NCBI GenBank assembly: GCA_037439785.1
Contig: JBBIVJ010000006.1
Coordinates: 1-64,000, forward strand
Origin: DSVZ01 sp037439785
Lineage (GTDB): Bacteria; Verrucomicrobiota; Verrucomicrobiia; Limisphaerales; J093
Direction of reading: 5' to 3'
Length of the DNA: 64,000 nucleotides
The notes below the pieces were generated by a model. It did not search any database. It was not told the origin of the DNA and saw nothing but the letters and a program-made list of their open reading frames with translations. Positions 7,674-17,603 of this stretch are shown here, piece after piece (the stretch's first letter is position 1; each line of letters opens with the position of its first letter). The translations under genes and the position numbers were made by a program.

Positions 7674-8304
7674 ATTCGGGCCGGCCAACTTGCCCGCCCG
7701 GCGCCGGACAGGCAAGCCGGCTTTTCCGGGAGAAAGATCAGAATTCGGGGCGCGAAACGGGTCGGGGTCAGCCGGCCGGGGTCTGGGATTTGACCTTCCG
7801 CCGTGGGACCAACGGGGGACACGGCTGGAGGAGTGAAAAGGTGAAGGGGAAAAGCTGGAAAGGCAGGGGGCATCCCAAAGCTGCACGCGGTGCACGTGCG
7901 CGGAACACAGTGGACACCCAGACATGGACAGGCGGCCGCGGCTGTGTGCCCAAGATGCACCCCGCCCGGCTCAGGCCACGACCTGCACCCAGCGAGTCAA
8001 CTTGGACTTGCTGCTGATCTTGGCGAGCCAGATTATCGAGGTGCCGAAAACTCGGTCCACGGCTGCCGTGCCCAGACTGGGACCGAGGTCCGGGACACGG
8101 CGCGGATGGCCGTGGAGTGGAGCTGAGGGCTGGAGAGCGAAGACGCCAAGACCCTGCGGCACCGGCTGGTGTTCCACGGCAGGCACCAGGAGAGCGCCGG
8201 TCACCTGGCCCGCCTGCCGGGCATGAAGGTCGTCGAAGAGGGTTGAAGACGGCCGCCGCGGGGGTACCGCGGGTATCCCGAGCAGGCAGGCAAAAGCCGC
8301 GCAG
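7674..8304. other. Intergenic stretch with no convincing gene
   Basis: About 630 bases lie between the aminotransferase start and the end of the glycoside hydrolase. Only short open frames occur. One plus-strand frame over roughly 8,117-8,246 ends HLARLPGMKVVEEG and has a coding-like composition, so it could be the tail of a decayed gene, but no family is recognisable. No tRNA or clear intrinsic terminator was seen. Confidence 0.4.
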
Positions 8305-9834
8305 TTACTCGGGACTGGAGCGGGAAGCGGGGGGGGCGCCTTGAGGCGGCACGGCCCGCAAGTGAAGCACAGCCCCGCCGGACCAGGGAGCTTTTAAGCT
8401 CCGTGGACCCCCTCCCACCACGCCGGCGGCCTGACTCCTCGTGCCCTGCACGGGATGAATCCACTCGACTTCCACCGCTCCGGTCACTGCTGACAAATTC
8501 ACCGTCGCCTCGCTGACTTCCGGAAGATAGACTACGTACTCCCGCCCCGGCGCGGCCAGGCAATAACCGGTCGAAGCCAGTTCACCATGGGGCACCAGGG
8601 TTGCCAGGTGGAGCCGCTCGGCCAGACGCCGGGTCACGCCCAGGGCCTGTCGCACCGGTTCCCACCGGCCCGTGCCAGGGCCGACCAACACCGTCTCCTC
8701 GTAGGGGTCCATGAAAAGCGGGTTCAGCCCACGCGTGAAGCTCTTCCACACCCAGGCCACGTCCCCGCCAATGCCCCAAAGATGATCGGTGTCGCTGAGA
8801 ATGACCTTGCGTCCATCGGCGGGCGGCGGGTTGTGCCGATAATCGAACGGTCCGGCTTCCGGATTGGGGGAAATCCAGTTCGCCGGGCTTTGGAACAGGG
8901 TCGCATTGGAGCCCCGTTGCTTGCCATCGCGGGAGTACTGGAAGGTCATGCCGACCGGGTGCTGCTTGGGCTTTCCTTTTTCGTAGTCGAGGATGAAGCG
9001 GAGGAAGTGGAACTGCCATTCGGTGGAGTAGGCGCCCGTCTCGTTGGCAATTTCGTAGAGCACATTGTCCAGGTCGTTGAGCGTGTCACAAACCTTGCGC
9101 ACGTAGGCTTCCTGAATTCGGGTCACCACCGGCACGCGCAAGGTGTGCACCTCAAGGCCGCGGCCGTCACCGTCGGCGTCAGCGTCCCAGCCGTGGACGT
9201 GGTTCGAGGGGTGGAACGGATGGGCCCGCCATGCATCAGCCACGTGCTGCAGACCCCAGCCTTCGAACAACATTACCGCGACGTAAATGCCGCGATCGGC
9301 TGCGGCCGCCACCCGTGAACGGAGCCGCTGGAAATAGGCCTCGTCCAACTGTTCGAGATTGAATTTGGGTTTGCCGTCCAAAGCCGGTCCCGGCCCCGTT
9401 CGTGCCCACGGATGCGGCGCGACGACCAGGCGCCGGAGCGACCTTTCCTGGTTCGCGCGGGTATCCCACATCAGCAGCTCCCAGCGCCAGAGCCGGATGA
9501 GGTTGTGGCCGCGCGCAGCCAGGAAGTCGAGGTGTGCACCGAAATCGAACGGCGTCGGCGGATCCGTCTCTCCCATGTCTTGGAGATTATTCCAGGTATG
9601 CGCCCCGGTCAGATACACGGTGCTTGGGGAACCGTCAGGTCCTTGGCTGCCGTCGGTGAAGTACCGGGGGTTGGCGGGATGCACCCGGAGGGGACCCCGG
9701 GCAGGATCGGCCGCGCAAACCCCGATCGCAGCAACGTTCAGCACCGCAACCAGCACGAGCCATTCCATCTGAGCGAGGCTCGACCGCATCCGCGCGTGCC
9801 GCACCACACGAGTGAGTGGCTTGTTTGCCTTCAT
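8305..9834 (-). CDS. Secreted glycoside hydrolase-like TIM-barrel protein
   Basis: A 509-residue protein with an N-terminal hydrophobic segment (about residues 21-42) ending in an Ala-rich cleavage region, so it is probably exported. The body looks like a (beta/alpha)8 glycosidase: GHNLIRLWRWE in strand 2, then VLYEIANETG, where Glu is in the usual acid/base position, then VILSDTDHLWGIGG and ending in a small beta domain (from VVYLPEVSEATVNL). This layout resembles DUF4038/putative collagen-binding glycosidases common in Verrucomicrobiota and Bacteroidota. The ATG overlaps the pectate lyase stop as TGATG, indicating translational coupling. The substrate is probably a plant or algal polysaccharide side chain, inferred from neighbours. 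Confidence 0.75.
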   Translation of the reverse strand: MKANKPLTRVVRHARMRSSLAQMEWLVLVAVLNVAAIGVCAADPARGPLRVHPANPRYFTDGSQGPDGSPSTVYLTGAHTWNNLQDMGETDPPTPFDFGAHLDFLAARGHNLIRLWRWELLMWDTRANQERSLRRLVVAPHPWARTGPGPALDGKPKFNLEQLDEAYFQRLRSRVAAAADRGIYVAVMLFEGWGLQHVADAWRAHPFHPSNHVHGWDADADGDGRGLEVHTLRVPVVTRIQEAYVRKVCDTLNDLDNVLYEIANETGAYSTEWQFHFLRFILDYEKGKPKQHPVGMTFQYSRDGKQRGSNATLFQSPANWISPNPEAGPFDYRHNPPPADGRKVILSDTDHLWGIGGDVAWVWKSFTRGLNPLFMDPYEETVLVGPGTGRWEPVRQALGVTRRLAERLHLATLVPHGELASTGYCLAAPGREYVVYLPEVSEATVNLSAVTGAVEVEWIHPVQGTRSQAAGVVGGGPRSLKAPWSGGAVLHLRAVPPQGAPPASRSSPE

Positions 9835-11006
9835 CAGCGCCTTGGGGTGGGTACCGACCCTTCGCCAAACCGGCCGATTCGGTTGCGAACTTCATGGATC
9901 AGCCGTAGATCATCCTCGTCCCGAACCCTGGCCCCTGCTCGCTCCAGGACCAGTACGCACGCCTGCCGAGGCGGCTGTCTTATGACCGGTTCCACAACAA
10001 ACGGTGTGTCTGCGCGAAACCGACCAGGGGCGGGCCGATGCTCGATCCATCGGTCCTGCACGCGCTGGTACCATGTCACATTTCGCCACTGGTCCTCGGC
10101 CCCCGTGGGGGTAAGTGGGGTTAGGTTGCCCTCCAGGTAAATCCGTGTGCCCTCCTCGGGGTCCTCCGGAAGAATGCATGCCCGGTCGGCCGTGGACTGC
10201 GGGCCCGGCAGGAACACGTTGGCGATGAAATTGACGCGGGCTCCCGCGCCGACCTTGGCGGCGTTATGGTGGCTCCAGTTGTAAATCACGTTGTTGACCA
10301 CGTCATACAACCCGCCCGCCACTCTCGGATTCCGGTCTGCATTGTGGGCAAAGAGACAGTGGTGAATGGTAATACGGTCCGAACTGCTACCCGACAACCA
10401 CCCCTTGCTGTGCGGCGGCCGCCCCTCGGCGATGATGGTCCACTGGAAGGTGACGTCGCGGACCCGGCCCCAGGTGTTGACGTTCTCATCCGTGGCGCCC
10501 ATCAGCGAGCAGTGCTCCACCAGCACCCGCCCCACCGTCCCGCCGTCGGTCCCCCAGAACAGCAGGGCATCCCCCGAGCTTCCGCCCGTGGTCACCCGGA
10601 TGCGGAGATGACGGACGATGATGTCTTTGCAGTCGCCCCGGAAGTGGATGCCGTGATTGCGGAGGGTGATCCCCCGGCCGGGAGCCGTCTCGCCGTCGAG
10701 GGTGACCCGGCCTTCCGTGACCACCAAGGGCGACTGCAACTCGATGGTTCCTTCCACGGCGAACCGGATGATGCGCGGGCCGCGTGTGGCCAGGGCTTCG
10801 CGGAGCGAACCGGGCCCGCTGTCGCGCAGGCTGGTGACCTCGATGACCGGCCCGCCCTCGCCGCCGCGCGCGATGGCCCCGAACCCTTCGGGCTTGCTGA
10901 TCGACATTGCCTGTTGCGCCTGGCACGCCAAGGGGCCCAGCAATCCAAGCAACAGCGAGAGTCGAACCACCCGGCGCGCGGCTCTCCACCTCCGGGGCAG
11001 AGACAC
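9834..11006 (-). CDS. Secreted pectate lyase-family protein
   Basis: A right-handed parallel beta-helix protein of the pectate lyase type. Recognisable parts are SLRDSGPGSLREAL near the start, IVRHLRIRVTTGG, the ladder VEHCSLMGATDENVN, ITIHHCLFAHNADRNPRV, and VNNVIYNWSHHNAAKVG. These match the PL1-like pattern of Asp/Asn calcium ligands and an Arg-rich catalytic face. The GTG at 11006 puts a textbook signal peptide (RRWRAARRVV, then SLLLGLLG) at the N-terminus, and it is preceded by AGGGG. An ATG at 11117, with GAGG six bases upstream, would add 37 residues and overlap the upstream gene by 20 nt. Pectin degradation is likely, though only a lyase assay would show the substrate. Confidence 0.8.
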   Translation of the reverse strand: MSLPRRWRAARRVVRLSLLLGLLGPLACQAQQAMSISKPEGFGAIARGGEGGPVIEVTSLRDSGPGSLREALATRGPRIIRFAVEGTIELQSPLVVTEGRVTLDGETAPGRGITLRNHGIHFRGDCKDIIVRHLRIRVTTGGSSGDALLFWGTDGGTVGRVLVEHCSLMGATDENVNTWGRVRDVTFQWTIIAEGRPPHSKGWLSGSSSDRITIHHCLFAHNADRNPRVAGGLYDVVNNVIYNWSHHNAAKVGAGARVNFIANVFLPGPQSTADRACILPEDPEEGTRIYLEGNLTPLTPTGAEDQWRNVTWYQRVQDRWIEHRPAPGRFRADTPFVVEPVIRQPPRQACVLVLERAGARVRDEDDLRLIHEVRNRIGRFGEGSVPTPRR

Positions 11007-11097
11007 AGTCTGCGCCCCTTTCGACGGCGGCCGAAGAGCGATGCCGTCGCCAGGTTGTTGGAAGAACCACCGGCGCTCGGCCACGGGCCAAACTGCC

Positions 11098-14000
11098 TTA
11101 CGGGATGGGCACGGCATTGTTGTCCTCATACACCTCCGGCACGCGGTCCTCCGGATCAGCCACCAGGGTCCAACCCCTTCCCGGCAGCCGAGGCAGCGTG
11201 AGCTGGAAGGCGAGTCGCTTCGGCACCAGGTCCACCGGAGCCGCCAGGGGACCGAGTGTGGTACGACCCACGATTCGTCCCTGTGCATCCAGCACGGCAA
11301 TCTCGACCTGTGACACCGAGACCGTACCAAGATTGTGAATCACGCCTGCAACCGTCGGCCCATTCTGCGTTACTTCCCGCGTGCAAAGTGCCAGGTCGGC
11401 CCGCTGCCATAGAGGTTCCAACTTCTCCAACGGCGTGACTTCGATCACCGTGACAGTGCGCGGAGTCAGGACCAGGTCGAGGGTATCCGCCCGCGCCAAT
11501 GAACGGGTCACGGTCCAATCCACCCGATCGGCTTGCTGGTCGTGGTCCGCGTCACGCCCCACGGTAATGCGATATCGCCCGTGGTCCAGGGCCCAGAATC
11601 GCGCACGGCCCTTCATGGGCCGTTGTGCGAAGCTGTACAGCAGGGCCTTGAACCGATCCGGTCGATTCGCCAGCACCAGGGCGGCGTAGTTGGTGTCGAA
11701 GCCCTCCCAACTGACCGCCTGAGCGGGATTGAATTTGTTGCGGCGAGTGAAACCTCCCAGATAGGCAATGGACGCATGCTGCAACAGGCTCGGAAAGACA
11801 CGGTCGGTGAACTGATGTGTCACCGTGTACATGTCCGGCCAACGCCGGGCATCGTAAAGGCAGGCGATTTCCGCCCGGCCCGGCCGCGGGTTGCCCACAG
11901 TGGCGTCGATCAAAGGTTGGGGATCGCCGCGCAGATACAACGGCAGGGCCGGATGAAACGCCGCCAGGCGCTCGAGGATTCCAGAGTCAAGACCTTCCAA
12001 TGCACCCGGGTTGAAGAGGTCGTTGAGAAATGTGCCGGCCGGCGCCGGGGCAAGTCCGCGGCGCAGGTAATGCAGGAACGGCTCCACATACCGGGCGTCG
12101 CCCGTGAGGGCATACAGCCAGGTGAACACGGTGGCCTGCGCGCGGTAGCCCCCGGCCAGCGGTTGATCAGGACTGGAGGCGAGGACACGACCGCTCGGCA
12201 CTTCCACGGCGGTGGCCCATTGGCCGGGCTGCAGATATCGCAGCCAGGTGTCCGCCCACTCCCGCACCACGCGCAGGGCTTCAGGCGCGCGGTTGTAGTC
12301 TGCCCACTGCAGGGCCGCGTGCCACATCAGCGGGGCGGCATGACCGTCCACCCTGGGAGGTCGGGGTCGGTCCAAATCTCGCGCCCCCATGTTGTCGGAA
12401 TCACGGTAGAATCGGCGCCCATCCCCGGTGCGCACCGTCAGTTTCTCCAGGTTCCGCGCGGAGTCCATGCAACGTTCCAGATACACCGGGTCGCCATAAA
12501 ACCAGCGCGCCATCAGGGCCAGGTGATTGATGCCCTCCTCGTAGGCGTGCAGTGCATCCGTGGATTCGCGATTGATGCCCTCGCGCAGATTCTCGCGATC
12601 CGCCAGTTCCGCCAGGCGTGCGGCCGCCTCCCGCAGTTGAGCAGCCGTTCCTCCATCCTCGAAAAAGGGCAGGTCCACAAACTGCTGGAACCAGTCGGTG
12701 TCATCACCCACGCGCCCGCCCAGCTCCCCCGTGTCCACCAGTCGCTCGTCCAACCACCACTGTGCAATGCGCCGGGCCTCCAGCCAGGCCAGCCGCGGGT
12801 ACCAAGCCCAGGCCGGGACACCTTCCGGAGGCGGGGGAGGCGGGCAAACCGGGGACAGCGACGGCAGATGACGCAGGTAGACCCACTCGCGATACTGTCG
12901 AACCAGGTCGTCCTGCGGCGCCAACGAATGGCACTGGTCGAGCGTCAGGAACAACTCCGGGCACTGCGCTGTGTAAGGGCTCGAAGCAAAAAACTCTTCG
13001 CGCGGTTGGCGTTCGTAACTTCCCCAGGGCCGCGGCTCGGAAAGCACACTGAACAGCGTTTTGAGCAAGAACTTCCGCCATGCCACCGCCTCGGGACGCG
13101 CCTGTTCGACCGGGACGAAGTGGAGTCGGAACGCGGGCGCCCGGCCCCCGGGCCCGGTTAAAATCACCTCCCGACTGGCTCGCAAAGTGACCCACAAGTG
13201 GTGCCACGGCAGCACCACCTGATCGGCGATGTCCAACACAAGATCGAGTCGGCCCGGTTCCGCCTCGCACTCCACCCAACTGATGTCCCGGCGCGGGTTC
13301 AGGGGATCCTGGACGACCAGTAGCAGGCGAACCGGAGCAGAAACGTCCGCCAGCACCGCCCCCACGGAGATCGCGGCCAGCCCGGTTTCCTGCAAAAAAG
13401 CAGGGGTCACGAGGTGAATCGCCCGGTGGGCGGGCAGGCGCAAGGGGCCGGGGTTCCCATCCCCCGCCAACAAGGCACGCACTTGCCGCTCCGGCTCCAA
13501 GTACCGTTCTTGGAGGGCCAACAAGAGGTTCTCGGGCGCATGGGCAGAGGAAGGCGGCGGCAGCGCGATTTCTTCGCCGGGCTGGAATGCCACAACGGGC
13601 CCGGTCGGCGGCACACCGCGGGAAAGTCGATAGAATCCCACCTCAGCCAGCGCGCCGTTGGTCGTGCCAAAGAAACTGACCCGCTGCGCTCGGGCCCGTC
13701 GGGGAAAACGGGCGATTTGGACGGCCTCACCCCCGCCGAACACGTGCAGGGGCGATTGGTTCGTGGGTTCCACCAGCTCGGTGGCGTCCGCATACATCCG
13801 CGTGCGTGCCCCGCCGCGGAGCACCACCAGGTCGAAGCCCCGTGCGTCCGCCAACGTCAGGTGCACGCCATCGTTCCCAAGGAAGCTGTATTGCACTCCG
13901 TCGCCGGCCCGAGCGGGATACTCCTCAACGCGGCCGCTGTAGTCCCGGCTGTGCACCGAACCGTCCACCGGGGCCCCTACAAAACCGCGCACCACCCGAC

Positions 14001-14352
14001 AGTCCGCCACCGGGACCTTTTGGATCACCCAAACCCGACCCGTTTCCTGCGCTCGCCCACAACCGAGCCAACCAAAGATCATCGCGACCCACAGGCCGGC
14101 TTGCGCCCAACGACCGGGAGCACAGGACCCCGCAGAACGGCGCAAGTGTGCAGGACGGCCGAGCTGTGCCGCGCAGCTCTTTACAGCCGACTGCCCCGCC
14201 AAGACCGCCCGCGGGGCGATCGAGAGGCCCTTGATTGTCCGGTGTCCCTTTGCAGTTACCCTCGCGGTCTTGCCAAGCACCCGGGCCGATGGACTTGCCG
14301 CAGGTGCAGGGACCGGACCCTCAGTGTACTGACAAACCCGCTTGGAATTCAT
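11098..14352 (-). CDS. Large secreted protein, alpha-barrel core with CARDB-like C-terminus
   Basis: About 1,084 residues from the ATG at 14352. A hydrophobic stretch VAMIFGWLGCG at about residues 87-97 looks like the real signal, so translation may start further in, for instance at a TTG shortly before RRSAGSCAPG. Residues ~110-450 are beta-rich. Residues ~460-900 are helical, with motifs such as DDTDWFQQFVDLPFFEDG, ALHAYEEGINHLALMARWFYGDP and VSWEGFDTNYAALVLANRPDRF, resembling an (alpha/alpha) barrel of the kind found in polysaccharide lyases and glycosidases. The last ~95 residues end VPEVYEDNNAVPIP, a CARDB-type domain signature. I do not recognise a defined family. The operon position suggests carbohydrate breakdown. 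Confidence 0.7.
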   Translation of the reverse strand: MNSKRVCQYTEGPVPAPAASPSARVLGKTARVTAKGHRTIKGLSIAPRAVLAGQSAVKSCAAQLGRPAHLRRSAGSCAPGRWAQAGLWVAMIFGWLGCGRAQETGRVWVIQKVPVADCRVVRGFVGAPVDGSVHSRDYSGRVEEYPARAGDGVQYSFLGNDGVHLTLADARGFDLVVLRGGARTRMYADATELVEPTNQSPLHVFGGGEAVQIARFPRRARAQRVSFFGTTNGALAEVGFYRLSRGVPPTGPVVAFQPGEEIALPPPSSAHAPENLLLALQERYLEPERQVRALLAGDGNPGPLRLPAHRAIHLVTPAFLQETGLAAISVGAVLADVSAPVRLLLVVQDPLNPRRDISWVECEAEPGRLDLVLDIADQVVLPWHHLWVTLRASREVILTGPGGRAPAFRLHFVPVEQARPEAVAWRKFLLKTLFSVLSEPRPWGSYERQPREEFFASSPYTAQCPELFLTLDQCHSLAPQDDLVRQYREWVYLRHLPSLSPVCPPPPPPEGVPAWAWYPRLAWLEARRIAQWWLDERLVDTGELGGRVGDDTDWFQQFVDLPFFEDGGTAAQLREAAARLAELADRENLREGINRESTDALHAYEEGINHLALMARWFYGDPVYLERCMDSARNLEKLTVRTGDGRRFYRDSDNMGARDLDRPRPPRVDGHAAPLMWHAALQWADYNRAPEALRVVREWADTWLRYLQPGQWATAVEVPSGRVLASSPDQPLAGGYRAQATVFTWLYALTGDARYVEPFLHYLRRGLAPAPAGTFLNDLFNPGALEGLDSGILERLAAFHPALPLYLRGDPQPLIDATVGNPRPGRAEIACLYDARRWPDMYTVTHQFTDRVFPSLLQHASIAYLGGFTRRNKFNPAQAVSWEGFDTNYAALVLANRPDRFKALLYSFAQRPMKGRARFWALDHGRYRITVGRDADHDQQADRVDWTVTRSLARADTLDLVLTPRTVTVIEVTPLEKLEPLWQRADLALCTREVTQNGPTVAGVIHNLGTVSVSQVEIAVLDAQGRIVGRTTLGPLAAPVDLVPKRLAFQLTLPRLPGRGWTLVADPEDRVPEVYEDNNAVPIP

Positions 14353-15532
14353 ATGCACCCAGATCCACACCGGCTCCCTGCGGCCGGGAGCGCCCTTCGC
14401 GATCCGTCTTCGGCGCGCCTTCCGTCACGCCCGCCTCGATTGCCGGCGAGCCCGCCCGAAGCCGAAAATCTCCTCGGTTTGCGTCCACAAACAGCGGGTC
14501 TTTGCCTTTGAGATTCTCCTCGATTCGGCAGCCTGCCGGCGGCCTGCTCCAGGCCGTGCGCTCGACTGCAAAGAACAAGTTGCGGCAAATCCGATGCCCC
14601 CCGCCGGCATTGACAAAAACAACGCCCTGGCAAGCGCCCCGCTCGAGGGTCTGAGCGTTACGGTAAAAGATGTTGTTCTGAACCACACACTCCGTGGTCG
14701 CGGGCTGCCAGAGCACCAGGCCGGCCCGATTCAACTGAAACGCAAGGGTGTTGTGGTGGATCCGCCACCGGTGCGCACCCGCAAATTCCGGCCCTGCATG
14801 CGCCTCGGGATTGTACGGGTAGCCGGCGACCTGAATGCCATACGCCCGGTTGCCGTGGATGCCATTGTTCACGATCTCGATTTCCGTGCCCGTCACATAA
14901 ATACCGTGCTGCTGGTTGCTGCGTTCGTTGTCCGGGCGGAGCCCGTTTTGCGCAATGACGTTGCCTTCGATACGCACCCTGTAGCCATTGCCAAGGATCC
15001 CCTGGTTCCAGTTGTCCCGAATGACACAGTTTCGAAGGACCACGTTATGGGCGTTGTAGAACTTGATGCCGTCGTGTCCGTATCGGATCTCCAGGCCCTC
15101 GATGACAATCCACCCGATGGGCCGCTGGTAGCCCGCGCGTGCCTGGAGCCGAATCCCCTGCCCCGGGGGCGCCTGGCCGGGCCGGCCCGGCTGCAAGATC
15201 GGACGTTCCCCCGGGTGGTTCTTCAGCACGATGGGCCGGCCTTCGTCCCCCGATTCGCGCAGCACCACCGCCTCCCGATACACGCCGGCCCGCACCAGAA
15301 TCGTGTCCCCGGGGCGAGCCAGATCCACCGCGCGCTGCACGGTGCGCAAGGGCTTGCTCTTGCTGCCGTCGTGGCCATCGTCCCCGTCAAGGGCCACGTG
15401 ATACACCGCGGCAGCAGCATGTCTGAGCCCGGCGAACACCAACACCACCACGGCGCAGGCAAGCAAGGGGAAAGTCAAACGAGAGGCGGTCGGCGGCAGG
15501 GCCGCCGGTGTGGCTGGGGGTGAAGCGCTCAT
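14321..15532 (-). CDS. Secreted right-handed beta-helix protein, DUF1565/polysaccharide lyase-like
   Basis: A 403-residue exported protein. A signal-type hydrophobic segment lies at about 20-41 (LTFPLLACAVVVLVFAG). It is followed by the DUF1565/PL9 entry motif VALDGDDGHDGSKSKPLRTVQRAV, then GDTILVRAGVYRE, many Asn-containing rungs (VVLRNCVIRDNWNQG, RIEGNVIAQNG, VVQNNIFYRNA) and the closing pattern GAGVDLGAYEF. This is the parallel beta-helix fold used by many polysaccharide lyases and carbohydrate-binding proteins. Its 3' end overlaps the start of the next gene by about 32 nt. It leads the four-gene secreted-enzyme run. Confidence 0.82.
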   Translation of the reverse strand: MSASPPATPAALPPTASRLTFPLLACAVVVLVFAGLRHAAAAVYHVALDGDDGHDGSKSKPLRTVQRAVDLARPGDTILVRAGVYREAVVLRESGDEGRPIVLKNHPGERPILQPGRPGQAPPGQGIRLQARAGYQRPIGWIVIEGLEIRYGHDGIKFYNAHNVVLRNCVIRDNWNQGILGNGYRVRIEGNVIAQNGLRPDNERSNQQHGIYVTGTEIEIVNNGIHGNRAYGIQVAGYPYNPEAHAGPEFAGAHRWRIHHNTLAFQLNRAGLVLWQPATTECVVQNNIFYRNAQTLERGACQGVVFVNAGGGHRICRNLFFAVERTAWSRPPAGCRIEENLKGKDPLFVDANRGDFRLRAGSPAIEAGVTEGAPKTDREGRSRPQGAGVDLGAYEFQAGLSVH

Positions 15533-15719
15533 GGGGACCTCCAGAATCGCAGTTCAAACGCTCCTCCGCGGCGAGTTGTAGTTCCACGTCATTATGTTCC
15601 GGCGATAGTGCGGTTGCCCCCCAAGCCGCAGCAGGTGGGGGCGCGGGTTCGGGGCCGTGTTTTCGTAAAACCGTAACTCCCGACCACGAATCACGATGAT
15701 CTCCTCCTCCAGTCACCCG

Positions 15720-15872
15720 GGATATCCGCCACATAATGGAGGCGCCGAACCGGTCCGGCGCGGTGACCGCGAATTCCATGATCCCAACGCCGTCCAGGTC
15801 CGCAATGATCACGCGCCCTTTGCCCCCCTCGCCGACCGCGAAATCCAGCCGAATGATGTGTGGCGAAGATGT
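15720..15872 (-). pseudogene. Relic of an FG-GAP/VCBS-type gene
   Basis: One minus-strand frame reads RVIIADLDGVGIMEFAVTAP, close to the calcium-binding D-D-G repeat of FG-GAP/VCBS proteins and PL11-type lyases, but no start, stop or further repeats fit. The flanking 15,533-16,028 has no intact gene. The neighbouring reading around the relic also looks formerly coding. I read it as a decayed gene upstream of the polysaccharide operon. Confidence 0.35.
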
Positions 15873-16028
15873 GGCAGCCGCCCAGCAGGTCACGGCTGGG
15901 GAACGCGGCCGAAGGACCAAGCGACATGCTGGGATGTCTGCATCGGTTCATGGGATGACAGGAAGTGGACGTTTTCCCTGCCGGCAGGATTCAACGCCCA
16001 GCCGCCTTTCCCGCGCTCCCGCGCGGCT

Positions 16029-17603
16029 TTACCAGCCGGCCTGGCGAATGGCCGCCTGCAGCGGGCCGAGCAACCACTCAGGAAACACCCCCAGCGCCAA
16101 CACCCCCGCCGCCGCCAGCAGCGCCACCCCCGTCTCCACCGGCGAGACCGCCCGGTCGGGGGTGTCGAGGGATAGCTTTCCTCCGGCGGCGGGTTCGCGG
16201 GAAGTCTCCGCGCCGGTTGCCGGCGTGGCCGCCCCGTCAGCGGTGGCCACGTAAACCTGCTTGAGCACCCGCAGGTAGTAGTAAAAGCCCACCGGGCTGA
16301 GCGCCAGCGCGGTCGTTACCAGCCAGAACGGCAGCCGCGCGCCCGCGCCCGCCTCGAGGGCCGCGGCAAACACGTAAAACTTGGCCGGGAACCCGGCCAG
16401 GGGTGGCAGCCCGGCCAGCGACAACAGGAAGACCGCCAGCCCCCCCGCCAGCCAGGGGGCCCGTTGCCCCAGCCCGATCAACCCGTCCAGCCCGGAGTCG
16501 CCGTGGCGGCGTTCAAGGTGGGCGGCCGCTGCAAACGCCCCCAACCCGGCCAGCGCGTAGGTGAAGGCGTAGTAAACCAGTGCCGCCAGCGCCGCGGTCC
16601 GGTCGGCCGCCCCGCCCAACGCCAGCACCGCCAGCAGCAGATAGCCCGCGTGGGCCACGGCTGAGTAGGCCAGCAGGCGCCTGAAATCGCGCTGCGCCAG
16701 CGCCGCCAGGTTTCCCACCACCATCGAGGCCAGGGCCAGCGCCGCCACCACCCGCGTCCAGTCCGGCCCCCCGGCCGGCGCTGCCGTGTGCGACGCCTCC
16801 GGCATCGCCATCACCACAAACCGGCCCAGCAAAAAGAACCCCGCCAACTTGGACCCGGACGCGATCAACGCCGCCACCGGCGTGGGCGCCCCCTGGTAGG
16901 CGTCCGGTGCCCACAGGTGAAACGGCACCGCCGCCGCCTTGAATCCGAAGCCCACCAGCGACAGCCCCAGCGCCAGCGCCAGCAACGGGTCCGGGGCCCG
17001 CCCGTGCAGGGCCGCGGCGATGCCGGCCAGATTCGTGGTGCCCGTCAGGCCGTACAGAAAACTGAAGCCCATCAGGGTGAAGGCCGCCGCCGTCGCGCCG
17101 ATGAAAAAGTACTTCAACGCCGCCTCGGTCGCGCGCGGGCTGGCCTTGTTCAACGCCACCAGCGGGTACAACGACAGCCCGGCCAGTTCCAACCCCAGGA
17201 ACACCATCACCAGGTCCGCCGCGCTGGTCATGATCATCAGTCCCACCGTGGCCAGCAGCAGCAGCGCGAGGTGTTCCCCCACATGCTCGGTGTGGTCCGC
17301 CTCGAAGGACAGTGCCGCCGTCAATGCCGTCAGCCCCACCAGCCCCAGCTTGACCAGTTGGGTCAGCGGGTCCACGGCGAACAGCCCGCCCGCCGCGACG
17401 GCCTGCACCGGCACCTGCACCAGGTACAGGCTCGCGCCGCAGCAGCCCACCAGGCTCACCAGCACGGCGATGCCCCGCCGCGCGCGGGCCGGCGCGCCGC
17501 GCATGGCCGTGAGGTCCACCAACAGCACCGCCAGGGCGGCGGCGGTGATCCACACCTCCGGACCGGCGAGCTTGAGCCACGCCACAAACTGGGCCGTGCT
17601 CAT
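16029..17603 (-). CDS. nuoN: NADH-quinone oxidoreductase subunit N
   Basis: An antiporter-like proton-pumping subunit of the complex I membrane arm. It has 524 residues with about 14 membrane helices. Key residues of the pump are present: Glu in MVFLGLELAGLSLYPL (TM5) and Lys in GFGFKAAAVPFHLWAPDAY (TM7). The start at 17603 is chosen because its ATG overlaps the upstream nuoM TGA as ATGA and the product begins MSTAQFVAW. Longer readings run into the neighbour's frame. A Pro/Ala/Thr-rich loop near residues 450-480 is longer than in E. coli. It is the last gene of the nuoHJKLMMN run. Confidence 0.95.
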   Translation of the reverse strand: MSTAQFVAWLKLAGPEVWITAAALAVLLVDLTAMRGAPARARRGIAVLVSLVGCCGASLYLVQVPVQAVAAGGLFAVDPLTQLVKLGLVGLTALTAALSFEADHTEHVGEHLALLLLATVGLMIMTSAADLVMVFLGLELAGLSLYPLVALNKASPRATEAALKYFFIGATAAAFTLMGFSFLYGLTGTTNLAGIAAALHGRAPDPLLALALGLSLVGFGFKAAAVPFHLWAPDAYQGAPTPVAALIASGSKLAGFFLLGRFVVMAMPEASHTAAPAGGPDWTRVVAALALASMVVGNLAALAQRDFRRLLAYSAVAHAGYLLLAVLALGGAADRTAALAALVYYAFTYALAGLGAFAAAAHLERRHGDSGLDGLIGLGQRAPWLAGGLAVFLLSLAGLPPLAGFPAKFYVFAAALEAGAGARLPFWLVTTALALSPVGFYYYLRVLKQVYVATADGAATPATGAETSREPAAGGKLSLDTPDRAVSPVETGVALLAAAGVLALGVFPEWLLGPLQAAIRQAGW

